Below the pieces are notes generated by a model, which was given only the letters and a program-made list of their open reading frames with translations, was not told the DNA's origin and ran no database searches. 64,000 nt of DNA from Melioribacteraceae bacterium (GTDB lineage Bacteria; Bacteroidota; Ignavibacteria; Ignavibacteriales; Melioribacteraceae): positions 17,060-81,059 of the forward strand of contig JAKIUC010000011.1 in assembly GCA_021647785.1 (NCBI GenBank), written 5' to 3'. A program made the position numbers and the translations under genes. Of this stretch, positions 15,918 to 24,432 are shown one piece after another. Numbering within the stretch: position 1 is the first letter of the stretch; each line of letters begins with the position of its first letter.

Positions 15918-18449
15918 CTACCGCTCTATCCAACTTGTTCTATTGGTGCTAAAGTTAGGGGCAATAACAGTATATTTATAATTTTTTGTAATCGATTTTT
16001 TCCATTTGTTTTTTGAATCTAATAATCGGCTTTGCCATTTTTTATCAGATATAACTTCAAACATTCCATTTGTAGTTCTTATTTCAGAAATAAAATTAAG
16101 ACCAGCACCTTTGTTGCTTTTATAGTTTTCAACTTTGATGACTATTTTATTCTTCCCTTTCTTAATATGTTTTGTAACATCGAGATATAAAATCCTATCG
16201 TATTCAGTCAATAAAGAGAGTGAGCGTTTTGAATAGATTTCACCAATAAATTTATTGTTGATATAAAGTTTTGCGTGTGTATCGGCAAGGAGTTGCAGTT
16301 TTGCACTCGTAACATTGTTTTTTACTGTAAACTCTCTTTTAAATTCTGCTTTTTTATATGCAGTTTGTTTTCTCTTAGAGGCATAAATCCATTCGCTCTT
16401 TATAGTTGGTCTGCTTAGCTCCCCATTATCAACAGCCTCTTTAGCCTCCTCAAAGTATGCAATTAGTCTGTCGAATTTATCCATAATCATATTAAGGTTA
16501 TCTTTTTTATAATACTTTAACCATAAATTTTGATATTGGTTTTGCAGCTCTTTCAGTTGAGAAATATTATCATCAATAAGTTTGTTGAGGTTTACTGCTT
16601 CTAATCTTCGTTCAATAGAAATAATTTTTGATTTTACTTTCTCTTTATTCTTCTTACTTTTGGATAACTCATCTCTTAATGAATTTAGCTCGATAGTGCT
16701 TGTTAAATAATAACTTGCTTTAAGTTTATTCTGATACCAATAGTTTAAATTAATTGTGAAGCGTAATAAATCTAAGTGGTCACGGTTTTTAGTAACCAAG
16801 TTTTCAAATTCTTCAATTGTTTTAAAAGCATCCGGAAGCGTCCAGTTCATCCACGAAGTTACCTCTTCACGATTAATTCTTGCAGCCCACCATGCCGATT
16901 TTGGCAAGTCCAGCACTGGGTGTCGCCACACTTCATGCCACTGCATTTGATTAAACTGAGTACTAAATGTTTTATAAAGCGAGTTAAGTTTGTAATCATC
17001 AACACCAAAAAAATCTGCAAAAAACGAGTTGTTAAATTCTGAAAGAGAACTTGCTTTATAGTTCCAAGCACATTGTGCAGACCATGCATATCCAAACAGC
17101 ACAAACTCTTTAAAGGTCTCCGCCCCATAATCGCCCCAGTTAGAGTTTATCATTCCGCTTGAACCATTCAATAAGCCATCCCCAATTATTGTTTTAATAT
17201 TAGGAAGTGCAATTTGATATGTTGGAAATGTTGTTCTGAAGTTCCAAACAGATGGTGAAATAATATATTTGAAACCAGCATCTTTAAAGATATCGGTTGA
17301 GGGGTACGATGTATTTGCACCATAATGCCAATCAATTATTGTAACATCATTTGGTATTAGTTCAAGTATTTTGGTATGATTTAATATTACATCACCATAC
17401 ATCATTATTTTTTTGCCATTTTTTCTGCAAATATCAAATACCTTTTTGTAATGCTCTGCATGAACTTTCGATTTGCCCACTCGCTTTGTTAACTCTTTAC
17501 TCTTTCCATATCCAACATCGTAACTTTCATCAGCACCAATGTTTATATACTTGGAAGGAAATAATTCAAAAACTACATTTAGCATATCTTCAATAAACGT
17601 GTATGTTTTGGCTTCTGTTACTGCAAGAGATGCTGCTCCGGGAAACTCGGCATAATCGACAAATTCTTTTTGCGTTAGTATATTTTCAAAATGCCCCAAA
17701 GTTTGAAAAGCAGGAATAACATCAATATATCTCTCTGTAGCATATTCAACAATTTCTTTCACTTCGCTTTTTGAAAGCCTTCCGCGCCCAATGCCTATCG
17801 AAGGATATTTTTCAAACTCAAGCATATCCTCGAGATATGGCATATATACATTCATTTTGTAGCGAGCAATAAAATCGATTATTCTTTTAAAGTTTGTTAT
17901 GTTGGAAACCTGCCCTCTACTTATATCATCAGATATTCCCCTTAACTCCATATCTGGGTAGTCTGTTATTATTCCTGTTCTAATCTCATTGGTTGGTACA
18001 TTCTCAATCATCTGGATTAAACTCATTGCACCATAAAATAAACCACGATTTGAAATGGCTGTAATAGTAATGTTTTTATCAGTAATAATTAACTGATACG
18101 ATTGATTATACAGAGGTGCTTTAAGGTCTATTATTTCAGAAATATTTTTTACCAATTTTAATTTTATATCACCACTGCCCGAAACCACCTTTGAATCTAT
18201 CTCAAATCTGTTTTTTAAACTCTTTGAAATCTCGAGAGCTATAAATTTATGTTCGCTTTTTTCTATCCCTATTTTTTTAACTTCGGAAATGTTAAATGTT
18301 CCCTCTGTAAAGGAAGCCCTTTGTGGAGTAGGAATTATTAAGTTTTTCATTCCATTGTTTCCTAAAATTGTTATTGAAAATATTAAAAAAAGAATTGCTG
18401 TAGAACCTAAGTTGTTTAGGTGTATAGTTGGGGTTGAGTGTTGTTTCAC
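15918..18449 (-). CDS. Beta-N-acetylhexosaminidase (glycoside hydrolase 20 family)
   Basis: 843 aa. A hydrophobic N-terminus (about 15-32) should export it. Residues about 35-150 are the GH20b-like N-domain, and the TIM-barrel catalytic domain follows (about 155-500) with YPDMELRGISDDISRGQ at the first strand, the catalytic pair in YINIGADES (Asp-Glu), and tryptophan-rich substrate-pocket segments (DWHYGANTSYP, WSAQCAWNY). The last 150 residues, SEWIYASKRKQTAYKKAEF ... HAKLYINNKFIG, form a carbohydrate-binding-like beta domain. It cleaves terminal N-acetylhexosamine from chitin- or peptidoglycan-type glycans, probably in the periplasm. MurQ further along the window handles N-acetylmuramic acid, but no physical linkage is seen. 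Confidence 0.85.
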   Translation of the reverse strand: MKQHSTPTIHLNNLGSTAILFLIFSITILGNNGMKNLIIPTPQRASFTEGTFNISEVKKIGIEKSEHKFIALEISKSLKNRFEIDSKVVSGSGDIKLKLVKNISEIIDLKAPLYNQSYQLIITDKNITITAISNRGLFYGAMSLIQMIENVPTNEIRTGIITDYPDMELRGISDDISRGQVSNITNFKRIIDFIARYKMNVYMPYLEDMLEFEKYPSIGIGRGRLSKSEVKEIVEYATERYIDVIPAFQTLGHFENILTQKEFVDYAEFPGAASLAVTEAKTYTFIEDMLNVVFELFPSKYINIGADESYDVGYGKSKELTKRVGKSKVHAEHYKKVFDICRKNGKKIMMYGDVILNHTKILELIPNDVTIIDWHYGANTSYPSTDIFKDAGFKYIISPSVWNFRTTFPTYQIALPNIKTIIGDGLLNGSSGMINSNWGDYGAETFKEFVLFGYAWSAQCAWNYKASSLSEFNNSFFADFFGVDDYKLNSLYKTFSTQFNQMQWHEVWRHPVLDLPKSAWWAARINREEVTSWMNWTLPDAFKTIEEFENLVTKNRDHLDLLRFTINLNYWYQNKLKASYYLTSTIELNSLRDELSKSKKNKEKVKSKIISIERRLEAVNLNKLIDDNISQLKELQNQYQNLWLKYYKKDNLNMIMDKFDRLIAYFEEAKEAVDNGELSRPTIKSEWIYASKRKQTAYKKAEFKREFTVKNNVTSAKLQLLADTHAKLYINNKFIGEIYSKRSLSLLTEYDRILYLDVTKHIKKGKNKIVIKVENYKSNKGAGLNFISEIRTTNGMFEVISDKKWQSRLLDSKNKWKKSITKNYKYTVIAPNFSTNRTSWIER

Positions 18450-18857
18450 AAAATTCCTTTAAGTTGTTATTATTCTAAAAAGTGGATGTTGAAAATTAAG
18501 GTTTTTATTACCAAGATGAAAATAATGAAAAATAGTAAATTTTTTAAGCTACAGGGCAGCGAGATGTTCTCTAATAATTATTACTCATCACGTTAAGTAT
18601 GTGTTGCCGTATTATTTTTAACATAGTCTGTCCTGTTAGGATGCTTACAGCATAAACTCTTGAGTTAAAATACTAATGTGAAAGCAATTACAGTATATTG
18701 TTTTGACTTATATTGCTTTTAGCGGTTTGAATCTGGATGTTGCTGGGTAAAAACACAATAATTTTTGGTTTAGCACTTGCTTTTTAAACACAAAACCAAC
18801 TTTGGGGTTAGCAATTAGCCAACATTAACTATATTTTTTATTGTTTGTAGTATTTAT
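18450..18857. other. Intergenic region with no gene recognised
   Basis: About 400 bp of AT-rich sequence upstream of the hexosaminidase gene and downstream of the decayed DUF1828 gene. It must contain the hexosaminidase promoter. I see no ORF with coding character, no strong hairpin and no RNA gene. Confidence 0.45.
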
Positions 18858-19646
18858 TTATACAACACGTTTAAGTTTTCTGGTGTTTTTTTCATCATCT
18901 TTTTCAGACCACAAAATATAATTTGCATTTTTAGATTTTAATGCGTCTAAATATTCAGTTTTAACTTCTTTATCTATATCATTTATTATTGCAATCGCTT
19001 CAACTTCTTTTTTTGTTAACTTTTCACGCACATGCATAATATCATCCCATGCAAACAGAAATGTGGAAAGATTAGATTTGTTAATTGAACTGAAAGACTT
19101 TATTACAATTTCTTTTGATTTTTGAGCAATTTGAAAATTAAAATTAAATTCCAAACCAGTTGTCCCTTTAGATATAAAATCAGGTGTGAAAATTATATCA
19201 TTCGAATTTAAATAGTTTCTAACATCATCCTTAAAAACGGAAGCGACATTCTGTTTTGATAATACATATAAATCATTGATTTCAATCATCGCGGATAAAA
19301 TATTATGCTTTGATTGAGAAAAATTTTTAAGATTTGTTTCAATAATTAATTCATCATTTAGTTCTTTTATTCCATAATTCAATAAAATCGTATCAAGAAT
19401 ATATCGTCTTTTTTTAGAGCCTTGTATATTTACACCTTGTAATTCTAAATTATTTAATGTTTCACCATTATCACTTAATGTTAGTTTATCTCCATTCTTT
19501 TACGCGTAAATTTCAAGATTATCATTGTATGCACCGATGAAAGGTGTGTTTATCAAAAACCAATCAGATGTTTTTCCATTTTCAATCACTGTGTTCTCAC
19601 GTAGCCAATGGTAATAATTATCCACATATGTATCAATCCAATTCAC
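18858..19646 (-). pseudogene. DUF1828/DUF1829-type gene broken by one in-frame stop
   Basis: A GTG at 19644-19646 with AGGA upstream opens a frame reading WIDTYVDNYYHWLRENTVI ... SDWFLINTPFIGAYNDNLEIY, then a TAA at 19500-19502, then KNGDKLTLSDNGETLNNLEL and on without a frame change to 18858. The first part matches DUF1828 (…TPF.DR.ND.I.IY…L.LTDDG…DL), the second DUF1829 (ending …AFAWDDI, …LDALKSKNANYILWSEKDD). Such proteins are common next to phage and mobile regions; function unknown. Translation could restart at TTG 19382 and give a DUF1829-only product. The GTG overlaps the stop of the preceding DUF6978-like gene (TTGTGA), so the pair was an operon. Confidence 0.75.
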
Positions 19647-20427
19647 AATAGTCCTATTTGTATTTCAAACTTTGATGTTAAATTAATTTCTTTTGCAAAA
19701 TTATAGATTAATTCTGATAAATCCCCATGTTCTCATGTTCTTTAAGTTCTTTAGTTTCGAAGTTAGTATCTGAAAGAGGTATAGCCCAAACTAATGTTTT
19801 GTATCCTTCTACATATATATGCATATGAGGTTCATCTATATCAAAATGTGGCTACATTTTATTTTGATGTGCTGGAAAAGTTACACCTAAAAAATGAGCG
19901 ATGGAACTCAACAATCCCATAAATAAATTATCAGAAAAAGATAAAACAGAAATGATTTATTATTCCCATTCTATCTCTTTCTGTGTATTTGGGGTGTTTC
20001 TAAATGATTTATTATTTATTTGTTCTTTTACTAAGTTATAAACTTACCACTAAATTGACATAGATTAAATAGAGAAGTTGCTGTTTATTTTCCAGCACAT
20101 CAAAATAAAATCTTGCCCAAAATGTTTCCCCTCATATTTAGCTACATTTATCGGTACATTTTGATTTGCATTTGTCGGATTAGTATGCCGCCCTTTAAAA
20201 TCAACTCGTAACAATCCGCTGTATGAATTGCTTTCCATATGGTGTAATGATGCCTTGAGAATAATCTTTCTGTTGGTAGATATATCAACCCTAAACTTAT
20301 ATTCATTATCATCTGGTGAGTATAGCTCCAAAGTGTTCATATTATTGTTTAAATCAACTACTTGTGTAGGATTTTTCAATCTTTTATCCAGGTTAAGTAG
20401 ATATTTGACTTCTTTATTTGTAAACAT
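19643..20427 (-). pseudogene. DUF6978-like gene, interrupted by a 256-bp insertion and a frameshift
   Basis: From the ATG at 20425-20427 the frame reads MFTNKEVKYLLNLDKRLKNP ... LLRVDFKGRHTNP ... KYEGKHFGQ and then enters an inserted element (19856-20111). After the element the sequence resumes as PHFDIDEPHMHIYVEGY, TLVWAIPLSDTNF, then shifts frame near 19731 (an 8-bp duplication of GAACATGA would explain it) and ends GDLSELIYNFAKEINLT ... at TGA 19643-19645. The motif order (LRVD, HRNP-like, HMHIYxEGY, WAIPL) matches my recollection of DUF6978. The product cannot be made intact. Confidence 0.7.
19856..20111. mobile_element. 256-bp MITE-like element with 24-bp perfect terminal inverted repeats
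   Basis: Positions 19856-19879 are the exact reverse complement of 20088-20111 (both contain TTTTGATGTGCTGGAAAA or its complement). The 208 bp between have no ORF of coding character. The element interrupts the DUF6978-like gene, whose protein sequence resumes on the far side, which is direct evidence of insertion. No transposase is present, so it would need one in trans. I could not identify a clean target-site duplication by eye. Confidence 0.7.
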
Positions 20428-20875
20428 TTTTTATTTCAATTTTTTGATGTTTGTTTTCTAATTGGGATATTACAGACGACACTCCCATACACACAGTGCG
20501 TTTATTGTGAAACTTTTCGGATATTATGTGCTTCGTATATCAGGATTATAGTTAAACTGCTTTTATTATTAATTCTTATTTCAACCAACATATTTAATTC
20601 AACCTTCGTAAAGCAGTTAACTTTATATTCTGTTACTTTATTCTAAAGAGCTATAACAGTGTTCTTTTCATCTTTCCTTCTTGTTTTTAAAGCGTTCTAA
20701 ATCGTTTTTTATACACAACATCCCGCAAAGCGGGATTGTTATATACCGATGGTTGCTGAACTTGCGTTGCTCTGAGTTTATCGAAGAGTTGAAGTACAAC
20801 TTTCAACTTTAAAAATCCGAAAACCTCTGTAAGAGTCTCACAGACATTTCATTGTCGGTATACATTATGGTTGAG
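20428..20875. other. Intergenic region holding a palindromic repeat
   Basis: About 450 bp. Most is featureless AT-rich sequence. It contains a small stem (ATCCCGC-AAA-GCGGGAT at 20720-20736) and the repeat at 20736-20862. A fragment resembling the short dispersed motif CTGAACTTG...TCGAAG lies inside that repeat. Confidence 0.5.
20736..20862 (+). repeat. MITE-like repeat, family A, long copy
   Basis: Begins TTGTTATATACCGA (20736-20749) and ends TTCATTGTCGGTATA (20848-20862), giving terminal inverted repeats TATACCGA/TCGGTATA. The same ends, and an internal TCCGAAAACC, occur in reverse orientation at 30051-30109, so this is a dispersed family. This copy carries an extra internal stretch. Confidence 0.55.
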
Positions 20876-22438
20876 TTATTGTAATAAAATCATTTTTTTA
20901 GTTTCAATAAAATTATCAACTATTATTTTGTAGTAGTAAACACCACTAGATAAATGTTTTGCTGTTGCTGAACTTGTCGAAGCATTAAACACCACTTTAT
21001 AATTTCCAGCAATCTGTTCTCTATTAACAAGTTCTGCAACCTCTTGCCCAAGTGCATTATAAACTTTAAGCAACACAAATCTTGTTTTATTAATTTCATA
21101 ACTAATTATTGTGCTTGGGTTTCCCGAAGGAATGGCTTTGCCAAAAGGATTTGGATAGTTTTGCAACAACTCAAATTTTAAAGGAACATTTAAGTTATCA
21201 GCAACATTTGTCTCTGTATCTCGCACAATAGTAGATGTAGTATCCCAACTATTTATTCCATTTTGAATAGTAAGTTTTACAAGATAATCCCCAAAACCTT
21301 GGAAAGTGTGTGTTGGGTTTTGTTCGTTACTTTTTGTACCGTCACCAAAATCCCATTCCCATTTTGTTGCACCCAATGAGCTATCTGTAAACTGCCATAA
21401 ACCATATCCATCAGCCTCGTTATATACAAACTTTGCAGTTGGTTTATGTTGTTCCCACAAAAAATTTGTTGATTTTGTTACAATAGTATCCCAATATGCA
21501 TTTGGTGCTGGGCTCCACATTCCATTAGAGACACCATAAAATTCATGCCCTTCATCCGGCACAAAATAAGTATCATTATTGAAGCCTAAATTAATTAGAT
21601 GCTCGTTAATCGGTTTGCTTCCATAGGTTTTGGGCAATGTAGGAAGACCAAAAGGATAGCCAACATCAAATGGAACTGTATTATCAGTTGTTCCGTGAAC
21701 TAGAAGTAACGGCACGTCTCCATCTGATGCTTTTATCAACTCTGTGCTTTTAATTGCACCCCATAATGAAATTACTCCGTTTGGATGGCTTCCATATTTT
21801 AATGTCGGATTTATTGCATCAAGCGTGCCTAAGTCCGGACCATCATTTGCAGTTGGAGGTATATTGGATATCTCATAAGTTCCCGCCGGTCTTTCAGCTT
21901 CTTCATTAAGAAAGAGATTATGAAGAGAAGCAAACGCTCCTGCACTACTTCCGAGAAGGTAAATATAATTAGTATCAATGCCGTAAAGATTTGCATTCTC
22001 TTTGAAGTATCTAATTGCAGCACGCCCATCCTGCACGCCTCTATATACAGCCCGTTCACTACTAATTTTACTAAACAAACTCATTCCTAAACGGTATTGT
22101 ATTGTTGCAGTAACGTAACCTTTTTTTGCAAAGAGTTTACAAAACTCAATCATATCATCATGCTCTTTGTTTCCTGAAACAAATCCACCACCATGAATAT
22201 TGATTAGAAGCGGACGTAATGTAAGCGTATCATCTTCCGGAGTAAATAAATGAAATTTCAAATCTTCATCGTGAGTAAATCTTTCGCCCTGATATGGTTT
22301 GTTTACTTCTACGGCAGTTGCGTAAATGCCGTCAGTTATTGTTTGATTAAAATTGAACAGCGAATCGGTATATCGGTTGGTGTCTTGTGCATAAAACAGT
22401 GAGGAAAAGAGAATAAAAGAAAGAATTTTTATTAACAT
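20876..22438 (-). CDS. Secreted alpha/beta-hydrolase (esterase) with PKD and T9SS sorting domains
   Basis: 520 aa. Signal peptide at 1-17. The catalytic domain (about 35-320) has the oxyanion motif INIHGGGFVSG, nucleophile elbow GSSAGAF, an acid candidate in HGTTDNTVPF and His in DEGHEF, the order of carboxylesterase/BD-FAE-type enzymes. A PKD domain (about 335-415) carries WEWDFGDGT and PTHTF. The T9SS sorting domain (about 430-520) ends TKKMILLQ. It likely cleaves acyl or carbohydrate ester bonds at the cell surface. Two short in-frame extras are visible in the sorting domain (GKAIPSG after YPNPF, and TSSATAKH before LSSGVYYY). It is divergent from the TetR/exporter operon and shares its palindromic operator region. 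Confidence 0.8.
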   Translation of the reverse strand: MLIKILSFILFSSLFYAQDTNRYTDSLFNFNQTITDGIYATAVEVNKPYQGERFTHDEDLKFHLFTPEDDTLTLRPLLINIHGGGFVSGNKEHDDMIEFCKLFAKKGYVTATIQYRLGMSLFSKISSERAVYRGVQDGRAAIRYFKENANLYGIDTNYIYLLGSSAGAFASLHNLFLNEEAERPAGTYEISNIPPTANDGPDLGTLDAINPTLKYGSHPNGVISLWGAIKSTELIKASDGDVPLLLVHGTTDNTVPFDVGYPFGLPTLPKTYGSKPINEHLINLGFNNDTYFVPDEGHEFYGVSNGMWSPAPNAYWDTIVTKSTNFLWEQHKPTAKFVYNEADGYGLWQFTDSSLGATKWEWDFGDGTKSNEQNPTHTFQGFGDYLVKLTIQNGINSWDTTSTIVRDTETNVADNLNVPLKFELLQNYPNPFGKAIPSGNPSTIISYEINKTRFVLLKVYNALGQEVAELVNREQIAGNYKVVFNASTSSATAKHLSSGVYYYKIIVDNFIETKKMILLQ

Positions 22439-22542
22439 AATAACCTTCCAAAATTTGGATTAATTGTTTTATATAATCTGTTTTTTACATAAACAATATA
22501 AGTATTCTATTGAAAATTAATGCTTCTAATTTCAAACCACAC

Positions 22543-22610
22543 GGAAACTATTCTTGACATTATGGTTTCCTATGGTTATGTTGGAAACCATAATGTCAAG
22601 AATAGTTTCC
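22543..22610. promoter_or_regulatory. Large perfect palindrome (28-bp arms), probable TetR operator with divergent promoters
   Basis: The arm at 22543-22570 is the exact reverse complement of 22583-22610, with a 12-bp spacer. Each arm starts GGAAAC and ends GTTTCC, giving four half-sites. Each arm also carries TTGACA, one facing right (toward the TetR gene at 22631) and one facing left (toward the esterase at 22438), so RNA polymerase and repressor would compete. Confidence 0.65.
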
Positions 22611-22630
22611 AACATTATTTAAATAAAGAG

Positions 22631-23245
22631 ATGGATAATAAAACTAAAATAATTGAATATACAACAATACAATTTTTCAAAAATGGATTTTACAAAATGT
22701 CAATGGATCAACTTGCCATTGGGATGAAAATTAGCAAAAAAACTATTTATAAATATTTTTCATCAAAATCTTTATTGGTCGAAACCATAATTAAAGTATT
22801 TCAATTGAAAATTAAACATGATTTGGACAAAATTATTGAACAAGGTGATTGCTTGCTTCAATTAAAAAAGTTAAGTCACTATTTTATAAATCTATATATT
22901 AAAATAGATCAAAAAATGTTAAACGATTTAGTGGAACACAAACCTGAATTATGGAAACAAATTGATGAATTTAGGGGAGAAGTAATTAAAAAAGTATGGG
23001 AATCAATTATTAATCAGGGTAAAGAGAAACAACTAATAATTGATGCTCCAAATGAAATTATTATTGGGGTTGTTCTATCTGCCCTAAGAGGAATAATAAA
23101 TCCAACCTTTTTAACAAAAAACAAAATTGATATAACTGAAGCATTTGAAGTTACTTTTAAAATTATAATTTCAGGAATATTAACTGAAAAAGGTAAAATA
23201 GAATTTGAAAAACAAAAATGGGATATAGAAAATGAAAACATTTAA
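22631..23245 (+). CDS. TetR-family transcriptional regulator of the exporter operon
   Basis: Starts at ATG 22631 (MDNKTKIIEYTTIQF), because an upstream in-frame start at 22520 would translate through the operator palindrome. About 204 aa. The N-terminal helix-turn-helix shows the TetR pattern FFKNGFYKMSMDQLAIGMKISKKTIYKYFSSKS; the C-terminal helical domain binds an unknown ligand or the exported substrate. It overlaps the next gene by 14 bases. Most likely it represses its own operon through the GGAAAC/GTTTCC palindrome just upstream, and possibly the divergent esterase. Confidence 0.85.
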   Translation: MDNKTKIIEYTTIQFFKNGFYKMSMDQLAIGMKISKKTIYKYFSSKSLLVETIIKVFQLKIKHDLDKIIEQGDCLLQLKKLSHYFINLYIKIDQKMLNDLVEHKPELWKQIDEFRGEVIKKVWESIINQGKEKQLIIDAPNEIIIGVVLSALRGIINPTFLTKNKIDITEAFEVTFKIIISGILTEKGKIEFEKQKWDIENENI

Positions 23246-24200
23246 TTTAACAGTTATAATACTTGTAACAATTGTTATATTTAGCTGCAATGATGATGTT
23301 TCAATTGAAAACAAAGAATATTCAGGCACAATTGAAAACAGTGAAGTAATCATCAGTTCACATGCAATGGGCAGAGTTGAAAAGGTCTTTATCAAAGAGG
23401 GTGCAAATGTAAAAAAGGGAGATACATTAGCAATTATTGATTACGAAAAACTACTATTACAGCTTAAACAAGCTGTAGCAACTAAAAATGGGGTTTTGGC
23501 AGAGCAAAAAATTCTTACAAGAGGTGCCAGAAAAGAGGATAGAGCTTTGGCAAAAGAGGCATTGACGCAAGCAGAGGCAAATTACAAATTGGCAAAAAGC
23601 AGCAAAGAGCGGATGGAAAAACTAATTAAAACAGATGCAATTACTCAAAAACAATTTGATGACGCACTGGCAGCATACGATGTTGCATTTTCAAAATATA
23701 ATCAGGCAAAACAGAATTTATTGAAAAGTAAATCAGCTCGCCCAGAACAAATTGAACTATTAGAGGCAAATTTACTTAAAGCAGAAGTTGGAATTGAGCT
23801 AATACAAAAGAGTATAAACGATTGTTATATAATTGCCCCTATAAATGGACAAATAGTTAATCAGTTTATTGAGGAGAGCGAAACAGTAACTTTTCTAACA
23901 TCATTGTTCAAAATTATTAATTTAGAAAAATCATATTTAACAATTTATGTTTCAGAAATTGATTTAGCATTTGTGAAATTAGGTGCTGAAACTGAAATAT
24001 CAATAGATGCTTTTAACGATAAAACATTTGTGGGAAATATCTCATTTATCTCCCCAGAGGCGGAGTTTACACCAAAAAACATCCAAACAAAGGATGAAAG
24101 AACAAAATTAGTTTTTGCTGTTAAAATTGATATCAACAATCCGGAAAAAATATTAAAGCCTGGAATGCCTGCTGATGCTGTTATAAGATTGGATGATTGA
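23232..24200 (+). CDS. HlyD-family membrane fusion lipoprotein of ABC exporter
   Basis: 322 aa with lipobox FSC (Cys19), so it is probably lipid-anchored. Biotinyl-lipoyl halves (GTIENSEVIISSHAMGRV ... GANVKKGDTLA and APINGQIVNQFIEESETV) flank a long coiled-coil hairpin (about 70-190, KQAVATKNGV ... EANLLKAEVGIELIQ), followed by a beta-barrel domain (DLAFVKLGAETEISIDAF). This is the YbhG/MFP arrangement. It bridges the inner-membrane ABC transporter and the TolC channel encoded downstream. The end (VIRLDD) abuts a direct repeat of GATTGGATGATT, so the last residues may have been altered by the adjacent insertion remnant. Confidence 0.85.
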   Translation: MKTFNLTVIILVTIVIFSCNDDVSIENKEYSGTIENSEVIISSHAMGRVEKVFIKEGANVKKGDTLAIIDYEKLLLQLKQAVATKNGVLAEQKILTRGARKEDRALAKEALTQAEANYKLAKSSKERMEKLIKTDAITQKQFDDALAAYDVAFSKYNQAKQNLLKSKSARPEQIELLEANLLKAEVGIELIQKSINDCYIIAPINGQIVNQFIEESETVTFLTSLFKIINLEKSYLTIYVSEIDLAFVKLGAETEISIDAFNDKTFVGNISFISPEAEFTPKNIQTKDERTKLVFAVKIDINNPEKILKPGMPADAVIRLDD

Positions 24201-24400
24201 AAGATTGGATGATTTGGAGATTGGAATATTCAAAGGGTTCAGTTGGCGAAGTTCGCTCACTGCTATATGTTGCCAAAGATTTAAAGTATGTCTCAGATGA
24301 GGACTTCCAAAAAATCCAATGAACTTGCTAAAGGTAAAATTAAACAAATTGCAAACTTTATTAAATATTTAAGAAACGAAAAACAAACTAAATTCTGAGT
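24201..24400 (+). pseudogene. Remnant of a four-helix-bundle (S23/IVP-like) gene
   Basis: The start reads RLDDLEI (cf. the usual LEIWK opening of these proteins), then jumps to GSVGEVRSLLYVAKDLKYVSDEDFQKI in another frame and, after a further frameshift, NELAKGKIKQIANFIKYL. These are the second half of a 'four helix bundle protein'. The core is deleted. A 12-bp direct repeat (24188-24199 and 24203-24214) marks the left junction. It interrupts the otherwise tight exporter operon. Confidence 0.55.
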
Positions 24401-24432
24401 TTTCAATCTTGAAAGCCTGTGATTTTCAAATT

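Noticed and set aside
22543..22610. Simple terminator or mobile hairpin interpretation of the large palindrome
   Set aside because: Outward TTGACA elements, four GGAAAC half-sites and the adjacent TetR start make an operator more likely, though a mobile hairpin is not fully excluded.
22520..22630. N-terminal extension of the TetR protein
   Set aside because: The extra 37 codons are read from the palindromic operator and do not look like TetR; ATG 22631 fits the family.
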